Below are positions 8,133 through 15,992 of a DNA stretch of 47,056 nucleotides, piece after piece. The stretch comes from Kribbella albertanoniae (GTDB lineage: Bacteria > Actinomycetota > Actinomycetes > Propionibacteriales > Kribbellaceae). The notes beneath the pieces are model-generated. The model was not told where the DNA came from. It did no database searches and saw nothing but the letters and a program-made list of their open reading frames with translations. Each line of letters begins with the position of its first letter. Within the stretch, counting starts at the first letter, position 1. Position numbers and translations under genes: made by a program. The DNA is taken from contig NZ_SMKA01000033.1 in the NCBI RefSeq assembly GCF_004348455.1, positions 1 to 47,056 of the forward strand. The letters run 5' to 3'.

Positions 8133-9055
8133 TTGGTGAAGAGGATGCGGTTCGGGGTGCCTAGGGTGTCCGTGCCGAGCCGTCCGGTGGTGGCGTTGTC
8201 GTTGAGTAGTTGCTGGATCGTGGCCGGGGAAGCGGTCGGGTTCTGTTCGAGGAGCTTGGCCGCGGCGCCGGCGGTGACGCCGACATGGCCGCCGTGGATG
8301 CCCCACGGATTCTCGTCGCTGCCGCCGCCGACCGCGGTCGTTCCGCTCGGTGCGGCGAGGTCGACGCAGCGGCCGCGGTTCTGGCCGGCGCCCAGCTGCT
8401 CCTTGGGATTGCCGGTGTTGGTGAGGTCCAGTTGGGTCGCGGTGATGGCACCGGGAACCCGGGCGGGGGAGTAGTTGCACGCGTCGGCGCCGAAGTCGGT
8501 TCCGTTGTTGCCTGCGCTGACGACCCACGTGACACCGCTCTGGATCGACTGAGCGACCGCGGCGTCGACCGCGGGGTCGGCGGCGATGGCAAAGGGCAGT
8601 ACGGCGACTGCGGGTTTCACCGCGTTCTGAGTGACCCAGTTGATCCCGGCGAGCGCCCGGTCGGCGGTCGGCAGCACATTGCACCGGAAGGTCCGGACCG
8701 AGACGATCTGCGCTTGTTTTGCGACGCCGTACTTGGTGCCGGCCACCAGCCCGGCCACTCCGGTTCCGATCGGCCCGCACCCGGTGGTCCCGCCGACCAG
8801 ATCGACCCCCTGCGTCGCTCGGCCACCGAAGTCGGTGTGCGTCGTGCTCACGCCTTCACTGAGTACGTAGACGCGGACGTTGGCCCCGGACGCAGTCCAG
8901 CTGTACGACTTGTCCAGCGGCCGATCGCGTTGATCGATCCGATCCAGCGCGCCACTCGGATTCAGTTGACTGCCCGCGGCGTACGCCGGGGACTGGGCGA
9001 GCAGGGTGACCGCGGCGAGCGCCGTACCGATCAGCAGGGTAGGGAATCTTGCCAT
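8129..9055 (-). CDS. Secreted subtilisin-fold (S8) pseudo-protease lacking the catalytic triad
   Basis: A 308-residue secreted protein. The start ATG at 9055 follows AGGAGG, and the signal peptide ends near SPAYAAG. The body aligns by eye with proteinase-K-like S8 peptidases: THTDFGGRA, KYGVAK, ALAGINWVTQNAVKPAVAV, SGVTWVVSAGN, ADACNYSPARVPGAIT. At the three catalytic positions the expected DTG reads SEG (S66), the HGTHVAG His is I96 (its second His is G99), and GTSMATPHVAG reads IHGGHVGVTAG with G255 at the Ser. The oxyanion Asn (N183) is kept. There is no propeptide-sized N-terminal domain. The frame is open throughout with no stop, so it is not an obvious pseudogene. A binding or inhibitor role is inference. 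Confidence 0.85.
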   Translation of the reverse strand: MARFPTLLIGTALAAVTLLAQSPAYAAGSQLNPSGALDRIDQRDRPLDKSYSWTASGANVRVYVLSEGVSTTHTDFGGRATQGVDLVGGTTGCGPIGTGVAGLVAGTKYGVAKQAQIVSVRTFRCNVLPTADRALAGINWVTQNAVKPAVAVLPFAIAADPAVDAAVAQSIQSGVTWVVSAGNNGTDFGADACNYSPARVPGAITATQLDLTNTGNPKEQLGAGQNRGRCVDLAAPSGTTAVGGGSDENPWGIHGGHVGVTAGAAAKLLEQNPTASPATIQQLLNDNATTGRLGTDTLGTPNRILFTN

Positions 9056-9115
9056 CTCGTTGCCTCCTGGGCTTGGAAGGAAAGCCCCGAGCCTGGTTGC
9101 TGCCGACAGGCCCCG

Positions 9116-9125
9116 CAAACGTTTG
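9116..9125. promoter_or_regulatory. Palindrome CAAACGTTTG upstream of the pseudo-protease gene
   Basis: A perfect 10-bp palindrome with a central CG, about 60 bp upstream of the ATG at 9055. GCAAACGTTTG resembles LacI/PurR-family operators. No LacI gene is adjacent; the nearest starts at 28192. The site also lies 155 bp before the flavoprotein start at 9280, so it could affect either gene. Confidence 0.35.
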
Positions 9126-9279
9126 AACACTGGTCAAATCCGGTGAACCGAAGGCCCGATTCGTCCGTATGCCGTGCCGTTTCGTGGTTACCCACGCGAA
9201 ACGTGTGCCGTCGGTTTGGAAACGCGAGTTTGTTCCGGCGGCAACGACGGGGCAATCGGGCGGTCCTTCACTGGATGAC

Positions 9280-10533
9280 ATGCAGCTCAGGGACGGAAGG
9301 CACTTCGCCGTCGCGGTGGTCGGTGGTGGTCAGGCCGGTCTCGCCACGAGCTGGCACCTGGTGCGGGCCGGTGTGGACCATGTGGTGCTGGAGGCCGACC
9401 GGGTCGGCAGCGAGTGGCGGAGCCGGCGGTGGGACTCGTTCTGCCTGGTTACGCCGAACTGGCAGTGCAACCTGCCAGGCTTCCCGTACGGCGGCTCCGA
9501 GCCGGACGGCTTCATGGTGCGCGGCGACATCGTCGGATACCTGCAGGACTACGCCCGCTCGTACGACGTTCCGCTGGCTGAGGGCGTTCGGGTGACGCAA
9601 CTGGATCCGGGGTTCCGGCTGACCACGAGCGCAGGCACGATCACGGCGGACCAGATCGTGGTGGCGACCGGTCCGTACCAGCAACCGTGGATCCCGGCAC
9701 TGGCCGAGCGACTCCCCGTTCACCAGCTGCACTCTTCGCAGTACAAGAACGCTGCCCAGCTACCCGACGGTGACGTGGTCGTGGTCGGCACCGGACAATC
9801 GGGCTGCCAGATCGCGGAAGACCTGCACCTGGCCGGCCGCCAGGTTCACCTCGTCACCGGTACGGCGCCGCGCGTGGCGCGGGTCTATCGCGGCCTGGAC
9901 GTGGTCGCGTGGCTGGACCGGATGGGGTACTACCGGCGCGGGATCGACGAGTTCGACGATGCCGACGCGATCCGGTTCCGGGTGAACCACTACGTGACCG
10001 GGCGGGACGGCGGCCGCAACATCGATCTGCGGAAGTTCGCTCTGGAAGGAATGCGGCTGTATGGGCGGCTCGTCGACGCGGATCCGGCGACGCTGCGGTT
10101 CGCCGATGATCTGCGGACGAACCTGGACCACGCGGACGCGGTGTCGGAGGGGATCAAGGATTCGATCGACGCGTTCATCCTTGCCCAGGGCATCGATGCT
10201 CCGGACGAGCCGCGGTACCGGCCGGTCTGGGAACCGTCGGACGTGCCGGAATCCCTTGACCTGCAAGGGATCGGAGCGATCGTCTGGAGTACCGGATTCC
10301 GCCGGGAGGACAGCTGGATCCGGCTGCCGGTCTTCGACGGCCGTGGATACCCGACGCATCATCGCGGCGTGACCAGCGTGCCCGGTGTGTACTTCATCGG
10401 GCTGCCCTGGCAGCACACCTGGGGTTCGGGCCGGTTCGGCGGAGTCGGGGACGATGCGCAGTACGTCGTGGAGCGGATCGCGGAGATGCAGTTCCACTGG
10501 CTCGCCGGACAACCCCGCCGGACGGTGGCCTGA
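9280..10533 (+). CDS. MSMEG_0569-type flavin-dependent oxidoreductase
   Basis: A 417-residue FAD/NAD(P)-binding protein resembling flavin monooxygenases. The FAD motif is at the N-terminus ([20 protein letters not shown]) and the second dinucleotide motif is near residue 160 ([18 protein letters not shown]). The late [20 protein letters not shown] is typical of the family. The start chosen is the ATG at 9280; the frame is open back to 9169, but the extra 37 residues do not look like the family. It heads the Nit1C-like cluster and its stop overlaps the next ATG (TGATG). The physiological substrate is not established for this family. Confidence 0.85.
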   Translation: MQLRDGRHFAVAVVGGGQAGLATSWHLVRAGVDHVVLEADRVGSEWRSRRWDSFCLVTPNWQCNLPGFPYGGSEPDGFMVRGDIVGYLQDYARSYDVPLAEGVRVTQLDPGFRLTTSAGTITADQIVVATGPYQQPWIPALAERLPVHQLHSSQYKNAAQLPDGDVVVVGTGQSGCQIAEDLHLAGRQVHLVTGTAPRVARVYRGLDVVAWLDRMGYYRRGIDEFDDADAIRFRVNHYVTGRDGGRNIDLRKFALEGMRLYGRLVDADPATLRFADDLRTNLDHADAVSEGIKDSIDAFILAQGIDAPDEPRYRPVWEPSDVPESLDLQGIGAIVWSTGFRREDSWIRLPVFDGRGYPTHHRGVTSVPGVYFIGLPWQHTWGSGRFGGVGDDAQYVVERIAEMQFHWLAGQPRRTVA

Positions 10534-11351
10534 TGCGCGTCGCCGACGCTCACCGGCACCTCGGAGTTCTGCCCGCCTATCCCTTCTACGGCGGCCCGCC
10601 GGTCAACCCGGACGTGACCGCCCGCGCGACCATCGACGAGCTGATCGCCGACCTCGATGCCGAAGGCACCGAACGGGCGCTGGTGATCCCGAACTACGGC
10701 GTACCGGATGTGGCGGTCTCCTTCGGGTTCAACGAACTGGTGGTCGAGGCCGCGGCCCGGGACGACCGGATCCGCGCCGGACTCTGGGTCTCTCCGCGAC
10801 CGCAGGACGCCGAGCTGACGGCCAAGGCACTCACGCTCGCCACCGAGCCCGGCGTCCGGGCGCTCAAGTTGAGCTTCCTGCTGGGCGGTCATCCGACCGG
10901 CACGGATGTTCGCCCGGCCCTGGACGAGATCTTCACAGTTGCCCGGGACAACGATCTCGTCGTTCATGTGCACACGTCGCCGGGCGCGGCCTCCGACATC
11001 GACCACGTCGGTCACCTGGTCGACCAGTACGCCGACGACGTCCGGCTGCATCTCGTTCACTTCGGTGGCGGGATGAGCGGGCACATCAAGCTGATCGGCG
11101 GCCGGTTCTTCGACTGGATCGGAGCCGGCAAACAGCTCTACACCGATCTGTCCTGGGCGATCGGCTTCGCCCCGGGCTGGCTGGCCGCGGAGATCGAGCG
11201 GCGCGGGATCGGTCACGACCGGGTGCTGTTCGCCAGCGATCAGCCCTGGGGTGACCACGCGGGCGAACTGGCCCGGATGCACGCCGCGATGGGAGATGGG
11301 GAGCTCGGCGAACTGGTCTTCCACCGCACCTTCGAACACCTATATCACTGA
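10533..11351 (+). CDS. Amidohydrolase-2 family metal-dependent hydrolase
   Basis: A 272-residue TIM-barrel hydrolase of the ACMSD/amidohydrolase-2 type. Likely metal ligands are the N-terminal pair in VADAHRHLG, the His in LVVHVHTSPG, the His in LHLVHFGGG and the Asp in VLFASDQPWGD. Translation is coupled to the flavoprotein by a 1-base overlap. I do not recall it as one of the fixed core families of this cluster, so it may define the local substrate. It could be a decarboxylase or a C-N/C-O hydrolase. Confidence 0.8.
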   Translation: MRVADAHRHLGVLPAYPFYGGPPVNPDVTARATIDELIADLDAEGTERALVIPNYGVPDVAVSFGFNELVVEAAARDDRIRAGLWVSPRPQDAELTAKALTLATEPGVRALKLSFLLGGHPTGTDVRPALDEIFTVARDNDLVVHVHTSPGAASDIDHVGHLVDQYADDVRLHLVHFGGGMSGHIKLIGGRFFDWIGAGKQLYTDLSWAIGFAPGWLAAEIERRGIGHDRVLFASDQPWGDHAGELARMHAAMGDGELGELVFHRTFEHLYH

Positions 11352-11369
11352 GAATCAAGGGAGAACATC

Positions 11370-11885
11370 ATGACCGCCGAACTGACCGAACTCGAGACCA
11401 AGAGCCTCGGCGAGATCCCGCACCCCTCGCTGCCGCAGGGATCCAGCATCTACGGGGGCACCAAGGTGTTCCCCGACTACCAGGCCGAAGAGGGCGAAAC
11501 CTATTTCACCCTCGTGCACGGCATCGCCCACGAGTCCTCGGTGAGCTTCGTGGCGATCCTGCAGGCGACCCGCGCGCAGCGGAAGGGTTTCGAGTCGGCG
11601 ATCTACTTCTACGGTCCTGGTTCGCTGAACTGCCTGGCCACCCGGGGTTTCCCGACCACCGGCAACTCCGCGTTCCCCGGTGAGCACAACATCAACGACT
11701 CGCTGAAGACGTTCATCGCCGAGGGCGGCAAGGTCTACTGCTGCCGGTTCGGGTTGTCGCTGCACGGCGCGCGCGAGGAGGACCTGATCGAGGGCGTCAT
11801 CCCGACGCACCCGCTGGACGTCCAGGACGCGCTGATCCACTACGCCCGCAAGGGTTCCATCATCAACTCGACGTACATGTTCTGA
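11370..11885 (+). CDS. MSMEG_0572 / sll0783 family nitrogen-starvation-response protein
   Basis: A 171-residue protein recognised by its highly conserved character: YGGTKVFPDYQAEEGETYF, GFESAIYFYGPGSLNC, GNSAFPGEHNINDSLKTFI and GKVYCCRFGLSLHG. It contains a YCC pair and other Cys residues. A clear AGGGAGA precedes the ATG. Relatives in cyanobacteria are induced by nitrogen starvation, but no biochemical activity is established. It is a marker of this cluster. Confidence 0.85.
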   Translation: MTAELTELETKSLGEIPHPSLPQGSSIYGGTKVFPDYQAEEGETYFTLVHGIAHESSVSFVAILQATRAQRKGFESAIYFYGPGSLNCLATRGFPTTGNSAFPGEHNINDSLKTFIAEGGKVYCCRFGLSLHGAREEDLIEGVIPTHPLDVQDALIHYARKGSIINSTYMF

Positions 11886-11897
11886 GGGAGTCCTCCG

Positions 11898-12968
11898 ATG
11901 AGCGTTGGTACTGAAGAAGCCCTGGCGGCCCGGGCGGAGATGGCGGTGCTGGGCGTTCAGGTGGACGCCCCGGTCCGCCGCAGCAAGGGCGCCGGCCCGA
12001 GCGACGACGGGCACCTGGTCGTCGACGGTGCCAACGCCACCCTGCCGATCGTTGCTGACAGCCCCTATCAGGTCCGGGACGGTGCGGTCTTCCGCAACGG
12101 GCTGAATCTGGGGCTGTCGGTCGAGCCGGTCCGCCGGCCGCGGTTCTACGACCTGACCACGGCCGACGGCATCCCGTACCAGCAGATCGCGTTGCTGCAC
12201 GGCAAGGACGTGCTCGCGACCACCGTCGTACAGACGTGCATCCGGTACGGCGAAGAGACGCGCTGCCGGTTCTGTTCGATCGAGGAGTCGTTGCGGGCGG
12301 GGTCGACGATCGCCGCGAAGACCCCGGCGCAACTGGCCGAGGTGGCCGAGGCCGCGGTCCGGCTCGACGGCGTCACGCAGATGGTGATGACGACCGGTAC
12401 GACGACCGGCCCGGACCGTGGTGCGCGGAACCTCGTGCGCTGTGTCCGGGCAGTCCTGGCCGCGGTACCCGGCCTGCCGATCCAGGTGCAGATCGAACCG
12501 CCGGGTGATTTGCAGGTGCTGTCGGAGCTGCGGGCAGCCGGGGCGACCTCGATCGGGATCCACATCGAGTCACTGGACGACGCCGTACGGCGGAGGTGGA
12601 TGCCGGGGAAGTCGTCGGTCAGCGTGGCCGAGTACGAGGCGGCTTGGGACGAGGCCGTTCGGGTCTTCGGGCGGAATCGGGTGTCGACGTACCTGCTGAT
12701 CGGGATGGGTGAGGATCCGGACGAGCTGGTGGCCGGAGCAGCGCGGTTGATCGAGCGCGGGGTCTACCCGTTCGTGGTGCCGCTGCGGCCGATGCTGGGC
12801 ACGCTGGCACGAGCAGACGGGGTCGTGCCACCGTCGGCTGAGGTGGTTCGTGAGGTGACGGCTCGGGTCGCCGACCTGCTCGCGGCGGCGGAGATGCGGG
12901 GTGCTGATCAGGGCGCCGGATGCGCAGCCTGTGGTGCGTGCAGTCTGCTGTCGGCGGCCGGCGGATGA
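11898..12968 (+). CDS. MSMEG_0568 family radical SAM enzyme
   Basis: A 356-residue radical SAM protein. The cluster-binding cysteines are C114, C123 and C126, a CX8CX2C spacing rather than the usual CX3CX2C, within VVQTCIRYGEETRCRFCSIE. The C-terminus carries a CxxCxxC group (C342, C345, C348; GCAACGACSLL) that could hold an auxiliary Fe-S cluster. It follows the MSMEG_0572-like gene by 12 bp with GGGAGT upstream of the ATG. Its stop overlaps the next start (ATGA). The reaction is unknown; the family always travels with this gene cluster. Confidence 0.88.
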   Translation: MSVGTEEALAARAEMAVLGVQVDAPVRRSKGAGPSDDGHLVVDGANATLPIVADSPYQVRDGAVFRNGLNLGLSVEPVRRPRFYDLTTADGIPYQQIALLHGKDVLATTVVQTCIRYGEETRCRFCSIEESLRAGSTIAAKTPAQLAEVAEAAVRLDGVTQMVMTTGTTTGPDRGARNLVRCVRAVLAAVPGLPIQVQIEPPGDLQVLSELRAAGATSIGIHIESLDDAVRRRWMPGKSSVSVAEYEAAWDEAVRVFGRNRVSTYLLIGMGEDPDELVAGAARLIERGVYPFVVPLRPMLGTLARADGVVPPSAEVVREVTARVADLLAAAEMRGADQGAGCAACGACSLLSAAGG

Positions 12969-14353
12969 TCGCGCCGCTGGTGCAGACCACCGGGGTTCGG
13001 CATGCTGCCGATGTCTCCGCGCTGCTGGGTGAACCGCCGCCGGCGTTTCTGATCGGGCCGGCGGACGCGGCTGAACGCCGTACCTATCTGCAGATGCGGC
13101 ACGAGGCTTTCGTGGTTCAGCAGGGGTTGTTCGAGCGCAGCGATCTGGACGAGCGCGATGAGGATCCGCGGACGGTGGTGCTGGTGGCTCGGACCGCGGC
13201 CGGCGAGGTGATCGGTGGGGTTCGGCTGGGACCGGTGCCGGACGGGCCGGATATCGGTTGGTGGCAAGGCGGACGGCTGGTCACGGTGGGTCGGCTCAAC
13301 GGCGTGGGGGCGGCGCTGGTGCGGGCCGCTTGTGCGTACGCCGAGACCGCTGGGGTGCTGCGATTCGAGGCGACGGTGCAGACGTCGACGTACCGGTTCT
13401 TCCAGCGGCTCGGGTGGGACACGGTGAAGCGGGTGGAGGTTGCGGGGGAGCCGCATGTGCTGATGCGGTGGCCGATTGCGCGGATCGCGCAATTGGTTGC
13501 CGCGAGCAAGAGTTCGCTGGGACCGTTGCTGGGTTCCGTTGGCCCGGCCGGATTTGTCGGGGACGACGGGGCGCCGGTGCCGGACAGCGATCTGGTGGCG
13601 GCGTGTGACGCGATTCTGCCGGCGATGGTGGAGCGGGATCCCGAGTGGGCCGGGTGGTGTTCGGTGCTGGTGAACGTGAACGACCTGGCCGCGATGGGCG
13701 CCGTACCGGTGGGGTTGCTGGATGCCCTCGGGGCTCGCGACGCGGCCTTCGCGGCGCGGGTGCTCAGCGGGTTGCGGCGTGCTGCTGAGGCTTATGGCGT
13801 GCCGTTGCTGGGCGGGCACACGCAACTGGGAGTGCCCGCGGCGCTGAGCGTCACCGCGCTCGGACGGACGGCGACGCCCGTACCGGGTGGTGGTGGTCAG
13901 CCTGGACAGGACGTGAGGCTGACGGCGGATTTGGGTGGCTCGTGGCGGACCGGGTACGCCGGGAGGCAGTGGGACTCGACGAGTCGTCGGCGGCCGGATG
14001 AGCTGCGGGCGATGGTCGGTTCGGTCGGGAAGGCGCAACCCGCGGCGGCGAAGGACGTGTCGATGGCGGGTGTCGTTGGCACGCTGGGCATGCTGGCCGA
14101 GGCCAGTGGCTGTGCGGCGGTGCTGGACGTGGCCGCCGTACCGAAGCCTGCCGAAGCGTCGATGGGGGACTGGCTGACATGCTTCCCCGGTTTTGCGATC
14201 GTGACGGCTGGGCCGGCCGAGCTCGAGGCTGGTCCCGCGGTCAGTCGGGTGTGTGGTTCGTTGACCAGTGGACAAGGCGTCGTACTGCGTTGGCCCGATG
14301 GTGAGGTCACGCCGGCAGTGAGTGCCGGTGTGACCGGAATGGGAGCGGCGTGA
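12965..14353 (+). CDS. GNAT N-acetyltransferase / AIR synthase-like fusion (MSMEG_0567, sll0787 type)
   Basis: A 462-residue two-domain protein. Residues about 30-165 are GNAT-like (RRTYLQMRHEAFVVQQGLF, TVVLVARTAAGEVIGGVRLG, RLNGVGAALVRAACAYAETA, TYRFFQRLGW). Residues about 175-460 resemble the PurM/AIR synthase fold (DSDLVAACDAILPAMVE, VLVNVNDLAAMGAVPVGLLD, GVPLLGGHTQLG, PAAAKDVSMAGVVGTLGMLA). The start is the ATG at 12965, coupled to the radical SAM stop. In cyanobacteria I recall only the sll0787 locus carrying these two domain types. It probably acetylates and phosphoryl-activates a small nitrogenous molecule, which is inference. Confidence 0.85.
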   Translation: MIAPLVQTTGVRHAADVSALLGEPPPAFLIGPADAAERRTYLQMRHEAFVVQQGLFERSDLDERDEDPRTVVLVARTAAGEVIGGVRLGPVPDGPDIGWWQGGRLVTVGRLNGVGAALVRAACAYAETAGVLRFEATVQTSTYRFFQRLGWDTVKRVEVAGEPHVLMRWPIARIAQLVAASKSSLGPLLGSVGPAGFVGDDGAPVPDSDLVAACDAILPAMVERDPEWAGWCSVLVNVNDLAAMGAVPVGLLDALGARDAAFAARVLSGLRRAAEAYGVPLLGGHTQLGVPAALSVTALGRTATPVPGGGGQPGQDVRLTADLGGSWRTGYAGRQWDSTSRRRPDELRAMVGSVGKAQPAAAKDVSMAGVVGTLGMLAEASGCAAVLDVAAVPKPAEASMGDWLTCFPGFAIVTAGPAELEAGPAVSRVCGSLTSGQGVVLRWPDGEVTPAVSAGVTGMGAA

Positions 14354-15174
14354 TGCTGCGCATGGCGGCCGTGGCCGCGAACTTCGACCGCGATCTCGAG
14401 GCGGACTTCGAGAGGGTAGCCGCGTTGATTGCCGACGCCCGGCAGGCCGGCGTACAGCTGCTTGCTTTGCCGGAAGGTGCGTTGGGCGGATACCTGCTCA
14501 GTCTCGACGGTACGGCGGAGCCGCCGCCGGCGTTCGACGTCGACGGGCCCGAGATCCAGCGGCTCGCTGCGTTGGCCGGTGACATGGTCGTCGTCGCCGG
14601 GTATGCCGAGGGGGTCGACGGGCTGATCTACAACAGCGCGGTGTGCGTGACCGGAGACGGCGTCCTCGGGCGGCATCGGAAGGTGCATCAGCCGTTGCGG
14701 GAGGACGAGCACTATGCGGCCGGCTCTTCTTTCGCTGCGTTCGATACGCCGGTCGGGCGGCTCGGGATGATGATCTGCTACGACAAGGCGTTTCCGGAGG
14801 CTGCGCGGGCGCTGGCCCTCGATGGTGCCCAGATCATCGTGTGCGTCTCGGCCTGGCCGGGGGCGCGGACGAACCCGGATCCGGATCTGTCCAAGGACCG
14901 CTGGAAGCGGCGGTTCGATCTGTTCGACCGGGCGCGCGCGTTGGAGAACCAGGTGGTCTGGCTGTCGGCCAACCAGTCGGGGACCTTCGGATCGCTGCGG
15001 TTCGTGGCCAGTGCGAAGGTGGTGGATCCGGGTGGTGAAGTGCTCGCCGATACTGGTGTCGCCGCGGGGATGGCGATCGCCGAACTGGACGTTGCCGAGG
15101 CCCTACAACTCGCCCGGCGGTCGATGGGACACCTGCGGGACCGGCGGCCGGAGACCTACGGCGTGGCGGTCTGA
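14353..15174 (+). CDS. Nitrilase/C-N hydrolase with complete catalytic triad
   Basis: A 273-residue carbon-nitrogen hydrolase. The Glu-Lys-Cys triad is intact: E41 in LLALPEGALGGYL, K110 in GRHRKVHQP and C142 in MMICYDKAFPEAA. It is shorter than the roughly 345-residue Nit6803-type nitrilase of cyanobacterial versions, so it may be an amidase or nitrilase of another subgroup. The start chosen is the ATG at 14353, overlapping the previous stop (TGATG). A near-duplicate follows after 5 bp. The substrate is unknown; cyanide or nitrile use has been linked to this cluster in a pseudomonad. Confidence 0.85.
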   Translation: MLRMAAVAANFDRDLEADFERVAALIADARQAGVQLLALPEGALGGYLLSLDGTAEPPPAFDVDGPEIQRLAALAGDMVVVAGYAEGVDGLIYNSAVCVTGDGVLGRHRKVHQPLREDEHYAAGSSFAAFDTPVGRLGMMICYDKAFPEAARALALDGAQIIVCVSAWPGARTNPDPDLSKDRWKRRFDLFDRARALENQVVWLSANQSGTFGSLRFVASAKVVDPGGEVLADTGVAAGMAIAELDVAEALQLARRSMGHLRDRRPETYGVAV

Positions 15175-15179
15175 GTCCC

Positions 15180-15992
15180 GTGAAGGTTGGCGCGGTGGCG
15201 GCTGGTTTCACTCGGGACCTTGAGTTCGATCTGTCCCGGGTGGAGGCCTTGATCCGGCATGCCCGGCGCGAGTCGGTCGAGTTGCTGGTGCTGCCGGATG
15301 CGGCGCTCGGGGGATACCTGGCCGATCTGAGCAACCCGGCGCTGGACGATCTGCCTCCGGCGCTGGCGCTGGACGACCCGCTGATCGCGAAGGTGATCGC
15401 GATGGCGGGGGAGATGGTGGTCTGCTTCGGGTTCTGCGAGGCGGATGCCGGGTTGCGGTACAACACTGCGTTGTGTGTGACGGGCGACGGTGTGCTGGGC
15501 AAGCATCGCAAGGTGCATCAGCCGCCGGGGGAGCGTGCGGTCTATGCGGCCGGCTCCTCGTTCGGTGCTTTCGATACGCCGGTCGGTCGGCTGGGGATGA
15601 TGATCGACTACGACAAGACGTTCCCGGAGGCGGCCCGGACCCTGGCGGTCGACGGTGCCGACGTGGTCGCCTGCCTGTGCGCGTGGCCGACGAGCATCAC
15701 GAACCGCGCGCCGCGGATGAACGAGGACCGGCAATCGCGGTTGTTCGACCTGTACGACCGGTCGCGGGCCGCCGAGAACCAGGTGGTGCTGGTCTCGTCG
15801 AACCTGACCGGCTCGATCGGCGGGATGCGGTTCCTCGGCCAGTCGAAGATCGTCGGTCCGGGCGGCGACATCATCGCGCGGACCTGGTCGAAGGCGGGAA
15901 TCGCGATCGCGGAGGTCGACGTACGGGCCGAGATCGAGACTGCGCGGCGGGTTCTTCATCATCTGGATGAGCGGCGGCCGGAGGTTTACTGA
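15180..15992 (+). CDS. Nitrilase-fold paralogue lacking catalytic Cys and Glu
   Basis: A 270-residue tandem paralogue of the preceding nitrilase, starting with GTG at 15180. The fold markers are kept (GDGVLGKHRKVHQP, VYAAGSSFGAFDTPVGRLGM, ENQVVLVSSN), including K111. The catalytic Cys is Asp (D143 in MMIDYDKTFPEAA) and the catalytic Glu is Asp (D40 in LLVLPDAALGGYL). The frame is fully open, so it is probably a conserved pseudoenzyme, perhaps a partner in a mixed oligomer, or an enzyme of different chemistry. Its stop overlaps the glycosyltransferase ATG by one base. Confidence 0.85.
   Translation: MKVGAVAAGFTRDLEFDLSRVEALIRHARRESVELLVLPDAALGGYLADLSNPALDDLPPALALDDPLIAKVIAMAGEMVVCFGFCEADAGLRYNTALCVTGDGVLGKHRKVHQPPGERAVYAAGSSFGAFDTPVGRLGMMIDYDKTFPEAARTLAVDGADVVACLCAWPTSITNRAPRMNEDRQSRLFDLYDRSRAAENQVVLVSSNLTGSIGGMRFLGQSKIVGPGGDIIARTWSKAGIAIAEVDVRAEIETARRVLHHLDERRPEVY

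Noticed and set aside
8129..9055. Frameshift or sequencing error explaining the lost protease triad.
   Set aside because: All three sites read cleanly in the same frame, with conserved residues on both sides of each substitution.
15180..15992. Assembly duplication of the nitrilase gene.
   Set aside because: The two copies differ throughout at DNA and protein level and sit in a continuous coupled operon, so they are diverged paralogues.
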